NCBI GenBank assembly: GCA_965247735.1
Contig: CBDFHN010000002.1
Location: forward strand, 1,116,001 to 1,180,000
Source: JAOXRU01 sp965247735
GTDB taxonomy: Bacteria; Bacteroidota; Bacteroidia; Flavobacteriales; Flavobacteriaceae
Direction of reading: 5' to 3'
DNA: 64,000 bases
Shown: piece by piece, positions 53,755 to 61,375 of the stretch
Numbering within the stretch: the first letter of the stretch is position 1
Layout of the letters: the number at the start of each line of letters is the position of its first letter
The notes under the pieces: generated by a model
Database searches by the model: none
What the model was told of the DNA's origin: nothing
The model's input: the letters and a program-made list of their open reading frames with translations, nothing else
Translations under genes and position numbers: made by a program

Positions 53755-54437
53755 CTAACAAAGATAAGCTCATCTTCTACAGATCCTGTACTCTCTTCCA
53801 TTTAAGCTATGAAATCTCTTGCTTAGTAAGCACCAACTTTTACCCATGTTGTACAATATTCAATAGAGTAAATGCTATCTTCCATTCATGTTACACAATA
53901 TTCTACAGCGTATACACCAACTTCTACTAAGTATATGCTTCCTACTACTGACGAAACCTCATCTTCAACCCATGTTGTACAATATTTAACAGAGTAAACG
54001 CTATCTACTATCCATGTTGCGCAATATTCTACAGAGTATACACCAACTTCTACTAAGTAAATGCCTCCTACCGCTGAGTAAATGCTATCTTCAATTGAGT
54101 AAATGCATTTATATAAAAAGATAAGCGGGTATACCATCTTGTTAATGCATTTATGTAAAAAGATAAGCGAATATACTATCGTGGTAATGCTTCTGCATAA
54201 AAAGATAAGTGGATATAGCATCTTGGTAATGCTTCTGTCCAAAAAGATAAGCGAGTATATCATCTTGTTAATGCATTTATGTAAAAAAGATAAGCGGGTA
54301 TACCATCTTGGTAATGGTTCTGTACAAAAAGATAAGCGAGTAGATTATCTTGATAGCGCATATTTATAAAAAGCTAACCTGTTATATCATCTTGATACTG
54401 TATTTAAAAAAAAAGATAAGCCCAGTAGTAACTTACA
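53755..54437. repeat. 42-bp-period minisatellite (about 14 clear units)
   Basis: From 53845 onward, matching words recur every 42 bases: CATGTT at 53845, 53887, 53971 and 54013, then ATGCATTTATAT-type unit starts at 54103, 54145, 54187, 54229 and 54271, and after a 1-base insertion at 54314, 54356 and 54398. Most right-hand units contain AAAAAGATAAGCG. The left units are a diverged subfamily with ACAATATTC and a 126-bp higher order. The 14-codon period keeps frames open on both strands (minus 53886-54263, plus 54103-54369), but neither looks like a normal gene. Confidence 0.9.
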
Positions 54438-54525
54438 GAATAGTAATATGTATTGCCATAGTACTTTGTTTTTTTAGTACATTGCTCTTTTAATTATTAC
54501 ATTGTACTTTCAATAAACATAATAC

Positions 54526-55013
54526 ATGAAACGAGCATGTTAAGAAGTTTATCACCCAAGTGAATGATTAATAGCGAACAGCATGTGACCAATTTAATAA
54601 ACACAAACACATGAAACGAGCTCACTAAGAAGTTTATCACCCAAGTGAATGATTAATAGCGAACAACATGTGACCAATTTAATAAACACAAACACATGAA
54701 ACGAGCATGTTAAGAAGTTTATCACCCAAGTGAATGATTAATAACAAACAAGATATGACCGATTTAATAAAATAATATAGACATATGAAACATCCATTTA
54801 CAAAGGATTCTACACCCAAGGAGATGACTAATAAGATGTACCATGTGACCGATTTAATAAAATAACATAGACATATGAAACGAGCTCGCTAAGAAGTTTA
54901 TCGCCCAAGGAAAACCGAAGGTTCATGAACTCCATTGAAAAACAATAAAAATATTGTGAGTAATGATTAATAGCGAACAGCATGTTACCGTTAAAAACAA
55001 TAAATATAAACAC
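54526..55013 (+). repeat. tandem array of five start-anchored mini-ORF units upstream of a cyclophilin gene
   Basis: Units begin at ATGAAA 54526, 54611, 54696, 54785 and 54875 (lengths 85, 85, 89, 90 and 139). The array ends at the ATGAAACAT start of the next gene. Units 1-3 and 5 are type B (ATGAAACGAGC..., with MINSEQHVTNLINTNT in units 1 and 2); unit 4 is type A, related to 1481-1680. In units 1 and 2 the mini-ORF stop TGA overlaps the next ATG (ATGA). In unit 5 an extra 50 bases are inserted and the mini-ORF (ATG at 54963) runs in frame into the gene. Confidence 0.88.
54785..54865 (+). other. intact 26-codon mini-ORF in repeat unit 4
   Basis: The only copy where mini-ORFs a and b are fused in one frame: MKHPFTKDSTPKEMTNK continues as MYHVTDLIK and then a stop. 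In the copies at 1487-1584 the same region is split by a frameshift at TAATTAAGG. Whether the peptide is made is unknown; it may be the ancestral form of the leader. Confidence 0.35.
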
Positions 55014-55601
55014 ATGAAACATATACTTGCCATTGCAATAGCACTTTTGATTACTTCTTGTGCATCACAAAAAACATATAAGATTGGTGAAATAAAAACC
55101 CCTAAAGGCGATATCTTAGTTTGGCTAAGCGATAAAACTCCTAATCATAAAAAGAGCTTTATTGAACTTGCCAACAAAGGCTATTGGGATTCTTATACCT
55201 TTAATAGAGTTATTCCTGGTTTTGTTGCCCAAGGTGGTTGCCCAGATACTCCGGAAGGCTTTAATGATCCTGAGTACTTATTAAAACCAGAGTTTCATAA
55301 AGAATTAAAACATAGCTATGGTGCTTTAGGAGCAGGAAGGGATGGTAATAAGGAAAAACTATCTGCTAGATGTCAGTTTTATATTGTGCAAAACAAAGAT
55401 GGCTTGGCTAGACTAGATGGTGACTATACTATTTTTGGAAATGTTATCAAAGGCATGGATATTGTAGATGCTATTACTGCTGTAAAAAGAGATAGTACCA
55501 ATGCTCCACTAACTCCTATTTCCTTAGATATTAATATAATTACTATGGATGCCAAAGCACTAAAAGCTATTGGTTTTACTCCTGCTAGTAGCAAAGAATA
55601 A
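55014..55601 (+). CDS. cyclophilin-type peptidyl-prolyl isomerase lipoprotein
   Basis: A 195-residue envelope isomerase. The lipoprotein signal MKHILAIAIALLITSC (Cys16) sets the start at 55014. The longer frame from 54963 only adds 17 residues read from the repeat (MINSEQHVTVKNNKYKH). The domain has GDILVWLSDKTPNHKKSFIELA, FNRVIPGFVAQGGCPDTPEGF with the catalytic Arg, ARCQFYIVQNKDG and YTIFGNVIKGMDIVDAI. It is a second, shorter paralogue of the lipoprotein at 18174. It ends in a terminator. Confidence 0.9.
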   Translation: MKHILAIAIALLITSCASQKTYKIGEIKTPKGDILVWLSDKTPNHKKSFIELANKGYWDSYTFNRVIPGFVAQGGCPDTPEGFNDPEYLLKPEFHKELKHSYGALGAGRDGNKEKLSARCQFYIVQNKDGLARLDGDYTIFGNVIKGMDIVDAITAVKRDSTNAPLTPISLDINIITMDAKALKAIGFTPASSKE

Positions 55602-55603
55602 AA

Positions 55604-55634
55604 AAAGCCTTTGTGATATGAACACAAAGGCCTT
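55604..55634 (+). terminator. rho-independent terminator after the second cyclophilin gene
   Basis: GCCTTTGTG (55607-55615) pairs with CACAAAGGC (55623-55631), extended by AA/TT pairs, starting a few bases after the stop codon. Confidence 0.75.
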
Positions 55635-55668
55635 AACAAACTATTTCAAAATAAAATTAACAAAAAAA

Positions 55669-55840
55669 GTTATAATACCAATTCTTACTTAAAACAAGCC
55701 CAATAAAACGTTCTTTTTTCCTTTTTATCTCATTAAAAAAAGAAACCGTAGCTAAGGCTATGCTTGTATTTTTGTAATTCATATAAAGAAAAAAACCTTC
55801 ATTTTCTTTTACGCTCATTTCAAATAAGAATTGGTATAAC
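55669..55840. mobile_element. MITE-like element with imperfect terminal inverted repeats
   Basis: About 172 bases bounded by GTTATAATACCAATTCTTA (55669-55687) and TAAGAATTGGTATAAC (55825-55840), which pair over 16 or more positions with a 3-base insertion on the left. The interior is non-coding and contains CCGTAGCTAAGGCTATG, a small hairpin core I recall from flavobacterial MITEs. It ends 2 bases before the stop of the DUF3472 gene. No transposase is present. Confidence 0.6.
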
Positions 55841-55842
55841 TA

Positions 55843-57222
55843 TTATTTACTAGGTGGGGTTGGTGTTTCTAAACTAGAAAAATCTATAACTGGCTCAACT
55901 CCATTAGCTGTTCTAGAAACAGTAGTATCAAACTTGGTATTATCGCTAAAAAAACCACAGTTTCTTAGGTAAAAACTAGAACCATTTGCTCCTCCATCAT
56001 AATCGAATCTATGTTTATCTCTAGCGGTAGCATCGGCGGTATATCTGGCTTCTATCATTTCTGTCCAATTTCCTGTAGTATCATATGCCCATTGGTTTTT
56101 AAAATCTACTTTTCGTTCTATATGCCCTCCACTAGGGATAAAGTTTTCTAAAAACGAATATGGTTGTGTTATGTGTTTCTCGGTTGTTTTTGGTCTTCTA
56201 AAAGAAGCAATCAACTGCCAGTTTCCTTCTTCTGGTGCAAAGAAATAAGCGGTATAGTCTATAGCGCCATCAACTATAGATTCTCCTTTTAGTAAAAACT
56301 TATAGGTAGTTTCTGGTTTCCAATCAAAAATCATATAACTCTGTGCTCCAGAACCTTCATTTCCAAACTCCCCTACGGTTACGCCTGCTCCATTGCCTAA
56401 TGGAAGTACTTTATAATCGTTAGGAATCTGATTGGGATCTTGGGTATCAAAAGCACTCCATACAGAAAACAATATGCGTCTTTCTGTTTTAGAGTTAACT
56501 TGCATTCCGAAATAGCCAGTAGAAAATCCGTTTGCCATATAGTACGACCCTTCTACATCATTATCCTTTGGTACATTAACTTCGTTATAAAACCAAGTAA
56601 CATCTTTTCCTGTTGGCGGCGTATATCCCAAATGTACAGACGGCCCTCTTCTTCCAAAATAGAAATTTTCTTTATTTTCTATATAGGTAATATCTGTTGC
56701 GGCAGTACCCCCAAGTTTTATACTCTTAAGATCTGCTATATACGCCCCTTCTTTAGCTATACCTTGCAATTCTACATAGTTATAACCTTTGTTTTTAATA
56801 TTGAATGCCCCTACATATATGTCTTTATACTCAGTATTGTTTACCTCTACCTCTTTACTGTTGTCGCCAATAGTAACTTTTATTTTTGATAGCCCAATAG
56901 CTGTTTTTATCGTTAAACCTACACCAATTTCTCCTATAGTATTGGCATAAAAATAGGTTCTAACCTTATCGTTTAAGTTTACCCAATTGTGGACTCCTGT
57001 ACCTAAAATATTTTTGTTTTTATCTAAGTCTCCTACAACCCAACTATTACCGCCTGTTGGTATAGTTTTGGTTAATGCTATAGGTTCTAAAGTATTGTCA
57101 TCTTTATTATCATTAGCATCATCACTTCCTTTGCAAGAAGATATGGCTATTGCCAAAAATGTAAATAGCACAGCAATACTGGTTTTTCTTCTTATCTTTA
57201 CTAAAGCAGTCATTATATTCAT
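55843..57222 (-). CDS. DUF5077/DUF3472 domain-containing lipoprotein
   Basis: A 459-residue lipoprotein (lipobox at about residue 30, AIAISSC). A DUF5077-like beta-sandwich is at about 50-170 (PTGGNSWVVGDLDKNKN, YNYVELQGIAKEGAYIADL). A DUF3472 region follows at about 180-450 (GPSVHLGYTPPTGKDVTWFYNEV, FGMQVNSKTERRILFSVWSAF, WNLQLIASFRRPKT-like). These families are linked with carbohydrate binding or processing, with no established reaction. It starts 12 bases after the FG-GAP gene and is the last gene of the SusCD operon. Confidence 0.88.
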   Translation of the reverse strand: MNIMTALVKIRRKTSIAVLFTFLAIAISSCKGSDDANDNKDDNTLEPIALTKTIPTGGNSWVVGDLDKNKNILGTGVHNWVNLNDKVRTYFYANTIGEIGVGLTIKTAIGLSKIKVTIGDNSKEVEVNNTEYKDIYVGAFNIKNKGYNYVELQGIAKEGAYIADLKSIKLGGTAATDITYIENKENFYFGRRGPSVHLGYTPPTGKDVTWFYNEVNVPKDNDVEGSYYMANGFSTGYFGMQVNSKTERRILFSVWSAFDTQDPNQIPNDYKVLPLGNGAGVTVGEFGNEGSGAQSYMIFDWKPETTYKFLLKGESIVDGAIDYTAYFFAPEEGNWQLIASFRRPKTTEKHITQPYSFLENFIPSGGHIERKVDFKNQWAYDTTGNWTEMIEARYTADATARDKHRFDYDGGANGSSFYLRNCGFFSDNTKFDTTVSRTANGVEPVIDFSSLETPTPPSK

Positions 57223-57234
57223 TTTTTAAAATTA

Positions 57235-60200
57235 TTATTTTTTTACCCTATACATTTGATGCTCGCTATTGTTGTTTAGTACAAAAATAGCAGTACCCTT
57301 AGCTGTTTGTAGGCTTTGTAGCCCCCTTACATCTTTGTCGGCATAAAAACCAGTTTCCTTATTTTTAATATGGCTAAATGTTCCTTTAGCTTTTCCTTTA
57401 TAAAAAACTCCGATACCAGCATCCGATCTTGTAGTTTCTACTTCCGATAGGTAATTATTACCTGCCATTAAAAGATCTTTAGTACCATCGTTATCAAAAT
57501 CGTCATATAAAATACTGTTTATGGGCGATTGTTGTGCTGCAATAGTAAATGGAGAAAAACTAAAGCTTCCGTCTCCATTATTTATAAAAATACCCGATCT
57601 AAACTCTGTAGCTTCATAATGTAAGGAGCTATTAATGTTTTCGCCTAGTATCTCTTCTAGTCCCGAATTTGCAAATTCGGTATAGGTTTTAATTTTATCT
57701 TTTAAATATGGCATCTGTTGCGCTGTACACGACTTTCCTCTAACAGGTACTTGCTTAGATTTGTAATACTTTGCCAAAACAATATCTTCTGTACCATTAG
57801 CATCAAAATCGTTAGTATAGACATGAAAAGGTTTTTCTTTTGATGCATGAAACTTATAATTAAGCCCTAGATTACCAGCTATAATGTCTTTATCGCCATC
57901 GTTATCTACATCTGCTACAACTATTTTGTTCCACCATCCTTTGGCTGATGATAAATCTGTATAATAATCATCCTTTGCTAATACTCCATTAGTATTTACA
58001 AAAACCTCTATTCCCATCCATTCTCCTGTAATAATTAAATCTAAATCGCTATCATTATCAATATCAGCCCATGTGGCATCAGTCAGCATTCCTATTTTTT
58101 CGATAGCGGGAGCTAATTTTTTAGTTTGATCGGTAAAATGACCATTGTTATTAATCAACAAATAACTCGATGGTGCATATGGATACTTGCCAGGCACAAC
58201 ACGGCTTCCTATAAACAAATCCTGATCTCCATCATTATCATAATCAGAAGCTATTACAACAGACCCGGCAGTTGATATTACTGGTAGCTTATCCTTTGCC
58301 CTTGTAAAATTGTAGTTTCCATTGTTTATATAAAGTCTGTCTTCTAAAAGCGGGGAATCAGCTTCAAATTCATAACTTCCACTTACTACATACAAATCAT
58401 CATCGCCATCATTATCAGCATCAAAGAATGTAGCACTTACATCTTCATATGCTTTATCTTTGCTAAAATCTGCTACTCTAGTAAAACCTCCATCTTTTTT
58501 AGCAATTAGCAATTGTCCTGACTGCTTATGTGCTCCTCCAATATAGATATCGTCTAATCCATCATTATTAAGGTCCGTTTTTGCAATAGCAGGCCCTATT
58601 TGTGACAGTTTGTGAGGCAATAACAACTGTTTGTCATAATCGTTATACGGCTCTTCTATATGTTGAAAATTGCTTGTAATGCTAGTAAACAATTTGTCTT
58701 CGGTTTTAGTAATATCTTTGTTTTTTTCTGTTGCGCTATTCTTATAATCTAGCACTATAAGCTGATTGGTTTTAACATCTTGTAGGCTTTGCACATTGCC
58801 ATCTGGCCATACAACTTCTACCTTAGGAATTGTTTCTGTTTTTCCCAGTCCAAAATGTAATTTATGTGATACTGAAGATAAATACCCTCTGGAATTAACT
58901 TGTTGCCGTGTTATAATTGCTCCATTAGCTTGATAAAGATTAACGGTAGCTCCTACTCCAAAATTGTTTTTTTCTTGCCCTTTTAAGCTTACTTGCAAAA
59001 AACTATTGGTACTCAGTTCTCTGGCATTATTTCTTAATATAGTGGCGTTTTCGTCTAAATTATTGGTGACGATATCTAGGTCTCCATCATTATCTAAATC
59101 TACATATACTGCTCCGTTAGAAAATGTTGGGGTTTCGCTAGCCCATGCTGTAGTTTTGTTTTCGAAGGTTAAATCTCCGTTATTTTTAAATAGGTAATTG
59201 GTTAGTTTTTGTTGTGGTAATTTTTGAGTAAACTCATAAAAGTCTTTTTCTTCTAAACTAGACTTGTTCTTTTTAATATACGCATTGATTTCTATATTGG
59301 TATCTCTATCCACCACATCTCTATAGATACCATTGGTTACATAAATATCACTAAAACCATCCAAATCGAAATCGGCAATTAAAGAAGACCAACTCCAATC
59401 GGTTTTTGCTAAGCCAGATAGGTTTGCAATTTCGCTAAATGTTCCATTACCATTATTTAGCTGCATGGTATTATGCATATATTGGTGGTGATGATCTTTG
59501 TCTACCATTTCTTCAAAACGATCTATAGACATCATAGACATCGTAGTTTTAGATCTGATATAGTCTTCTGGACTCATATCTAATACCAATAAATCTGATA
59601 AACCATCATTATTAATATCTGCAATATCACTTCCCATACTATAATAAGAAATGTGTTTAAATAATGAATTTCTACCTTCAGAAAAGGTTCCATCGCCATT
59701 ATTAAGGTATGCAAAGTCGGGGCCAATAAAATCGTTAGACACATAGATGTCTTGCCAACCATCATTATTAAGATCTCCTACTTGTGCATTAAGTCCAAAA
59801 CCTAAATCTGGTAATATACCTGCTGCTTCGGATACATCAGTAAAATGTCCGTTTCCATCATTATTATATAGCTTGTCGGAACTTTTTGAAGCTGCTACTT
59901 TTGCTTTTTGTTGTTGAACTAAATCTAAGTCTAACAAAGCTCCAGTTAAACCAAAGTCCGCTGGTGCATTTGTAATATAAAGATCAAGGTCTCCATCTTT
60001 ATCATAATCAAAAAAGGTAGATGATATAGATCTATTAGGGTCGTCCAATCCGTATGCTTTAGCTTTTTCCGTAAAAGTTAAATCTCCATTATTAATATAA
60101 AGCATATTAGCCAAACGTTCATCTCCCTTATACCAACCTGCTCTGTTAATGTAGATATCTAAAAAGCCATCATTATTAACATCGGCGATAGAAACACCAA

Positions 60201-60552
60201 CATCAAAACCTACTCTTTTTTTAATACCAGCCTTTATAGTAATATCTTCAAACTTAAAGTTTCCTTTATTTAAGAATAACTTATTGTGATAGATATTAGA
60301 GGTAAAAAAAAGATCTTCTAATCCATCATTATTAAAATCTGCTGCGGCAACACCACCTCCGATATACATGTACTGATACTTGTAGTAATGTAGTTTTTCT
60401 GACTCTAAAATGTCATTTCTAAACGTTACACCAGTTATCTCTGTTGGTACTACAGTAAAAAGCTGTTCGGTATCCAAAGACTTTACATCCTTACCACAAG
60501 CCGATAAGAATAGTACTAATATAATTGTTATAAAAAGCTTATAGTTAGTCAT
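57235..60552 (-). CDS. FG-GAP/VCBS repeat lipoprotein with ASPIC/UnbV domain (CRTAC1-like)
   Basis: A 1105-residue surface lipoprotein from the start at 60552 (MTNYKLFITIILVLFLSACG, lipobox Cys19). The 19 extra residues upstream are not needed. Many calcium-binding FG-GAP repeats (pattern DxNNDGxxDxY/F) occupy about 60-480 and 640-1080, as two beta-propellers. An ASPIC/UnbV domain (about 505-605, FGVGATVNLYQANG, VEVVWPDG) joins them. Such proteins accompany SusCD pairs and probably bind or present glycans. It is preceded by an 18-bp palindrome and by a terminator-like hairpin after the upstream gene. Confidence 0.9.
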   Translation of the reverse strand: MTNYKLFITIILVLFLSACGKDVKSLDTEQLFTVVPTEITGVTFRNDILESEKLHYYKYQYMYIGGGVAAADFNNDGLEDLFFTSNIYHNKLFLNKGNFKFEDITIKAGIKKRVGFDVGVSIADVNNDGFLDIYINRAGWYKGDERLANMLYINNGDLTFTEKAKAYGLDDPNRSISSTFFDYDKDGDLDLYITNAPADFGLTGALLDLDLVQQQKAKVAASKSSDKLYNNDGNGHFTDVSEAAGILPDLGFGLNAQVGDLNNDGWQDIYVSNDFIGPDFAYLNNGDGTFSEGRNSLFKHISYYSMGSDIADINNDGLSDLLVLDMSPEDYIRSKTTMSMMSIDRFEEMVDKDHHHQYMHNTMQLNNGNGTFSEIANLSGLAKTDWSWSSLIADFDLDGFSDIYVTNGIYRDVVDRDTNIEINAYIKKNKSSLEEKDFYEFTQKLPQQKLTNYLFKNNGDLTFENKTTAWASETPTFSNGAVYVDLDNDGDLDIVTNNLDENATILRNNARELSTNSFLQVSLKGQEKNNFGVGATVNLYQANGAIITRQQVNSRGYLSSVSHKLHFGLGKTETIPKVEVVWPDGNVQSLQDVKTNQLIVLDYKNSATEKNKDITKTEDKLFTSITSNFQHIEEPYNDYDKQLLLPHKLSQIGPAIAKTDLNNDGLDDIYIGGAHKQSGQLLIAKKDGGFTRVADFSKDKAYEDVSATFFDADNDGDDDLYVVSGSYEFEADSPLLEDRLYINNGNYNFTRAKDKLPVISTAGSVVIASDYDNDGDQDLFIGSRVVPGKYPYAPSSYLLINNNGHFTDQTKKLAPAIEKIGMLTDATWADIDNDSDLDLIITGEWMGIEVFVNTNGVLAKDDYYTDLSSAKGWWNKIVVADVDNDGDKDIIAGNLGLNYKFHASKEKPFHVYTNDFDANGTEDIVLAKYYKSKQVPVRGKSCTAQQMPYLKDKIKTYTEFANSGLEEILGENINSSLHYEATEFRSGIFINNGDGSFSFSPFTIAAQQSPINSILYDDFDNDGTKDLLMAGNNYLSEVETTRSDAGIGVFYKGKAKGTFSHIKNKETGFYADKDVRGLQSLQTAKGTAIFVLNNNSEHQMYRVKK

Positions 60553-60568
60553 GACTTTTATAATTGTA

Positions 60569-60586
60569 AATACTAAATTTAGTATT
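60569..60586. promoter_or_regulatory. 18-bp perfect palindrome upstream of the FG-GAP gene
   Basis: AATACTAAATTTAGTATT is self-complementary and lies 17 bases from the start codon. It may be an operator for a dimeric regulator or a leader hairpin. No promoter boxes are seen between it and the previous gene. Confidence 0.4.
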
Positions 60587-60601
60587 CTAATAAAATTAAA
60601 C

Positions 60602-60631
60602 AAAAACAAGTGAATAATATATACTCACTTG
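60602..60631 (-). terminator. terminator-like hairpin within the SusCD operon
   Basis: CAAGTGA (60607-60613) pairs with TCACTTG (60625-60631). On the minus strand it is followed by TTTTTG. It lies between the small lipoprotein and FG-GAP genes and may lower expression of the distal genes. Confidence 0.45.
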
Positions 60632-60657
60632 CTTTTGTAAAATAGTCTACTTATTGT

Positions 60658-61371
60658 TTAGTTTACCGAAAACGATATGGTTTCTCCAGCACCAAAGTCT
60701 CCCCCTGTTGCTAATTCTGTTCCCTTATACGTAAGTGCATAACCTCCAGCACCAATACCATCGCCATAAGCATCAACAAAGATAATCGTATAATCGCCAT
60801 TTTGTAAACACAGTTCTTGCGTAAAAGTACTTAAACCTTTATAAGTCCCTTCAGCAACTGTAGTTACAACTTCATCAGAAGCATTTTTAAGTACCCATGA
60901 TAGTTCTTCAGGATAATCGTCAAATGCAAATTTTAATACAACAGGATCAAATGGACAAATACGCTTTATGCTTAAGGTTATATTATCTCCTTTGTATACC
61001 CCATCTTGGTCTTCGATTTCTAAGATTAATGATTCTCCTAAATCGCTAATATTTAAATCATCAATTGTAACTGTAAATGAACCAACACTTGTGTTAGCAG
61101 GAACAGTAATCTGAGAAAATGTATATGCATTAGGATCTACGGTACTTGACTCGTCTACCTTTACATTAAAAGTTCTATCTGAACCTGATGATTTACTTGT
61201 ATAAACTTTAATTTCGTTTGAACTAGAACCATCAATATCCACACCAAATTCATAGTCAACGGCTTCAAAAGATACAAAATCTACTTGAATTGCATCTTCA
61301 TCTAAATCTCCACAATTACTAAATGTAAGTAAAAGGGCTGTTAGTGAAAATATACTTAAAATTTTCTTCAT
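60658..61371 (-). CDS. SusCD-associated lipoprotein with Calx-beta-like domain
   Basis: A 237-residue lipoprotein (MKKILSIFSLTALLLTFSNC, Cys20). The acidic mature part has a Calx-beta-like sandwich (about 45-140, EIKVYTSKSSGSDRTFNVKVDESSTVDPNAYTFSQ then TVTIDDLNISDLGESLILEI). A C-terminal region (ELCLQNGDYTIIFVDAYGDGIGAGGYALTYKGTELATGG) resembles the YDG repeat found in secreted Bacteroidetes proteins. It starts 4 bases after the SusD gene, the usual place for a surface glycan-binding protein. Confidence 0.75.
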   Translation of the reverse strand: MKKILSIFSLTALLLTFSNCGDLDEDAIQVDFVSFEAVDYEFGVDIDGSSSNEIKVYTSKSSGSDRTFNVKVDESSTVDPNAYTFSQITVPANTSVGSFTVTIDDLNISDLGESLILEIEDQDGVYKGDNITLSIKRICPFDPVVLKFAFDDYPEELSWVLKNASDEVVTTVAEGTYKGLSTFTQELCLQNGDYTIIFVDAYGDGIGAGGYALTYKGTELATGGDFGAGETISFSVN

Positions 61372-61375
61372 GTTT

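Noticed and set aside
53886..54369. Opposed ORFs over the 42-bp repeats
   Set aside because: Frames stay open on both strands only because the period is a multiple of three; treated as a repeat, not as two genes.
54963..55013. Upstream start for the second cyclophilin (MINSEQHVT...)
   Set aside because: The added 17 residues come from the mini-ORF repeat and would bury the lipoprotein signal; the ATG at 55014 is used.
53755..55013. CRISPR array
   Set aside because: The repeats are adjacent and degenerate, with no unique spacers and no cas genes.
60553..60609. Upstream start of the FG-GAP protein
   Set aside because: The extra 19 residues would precede a complete lipoprotein signal (MTNYKLFITIILVLFLSAC); the start at 60552 is preferred.
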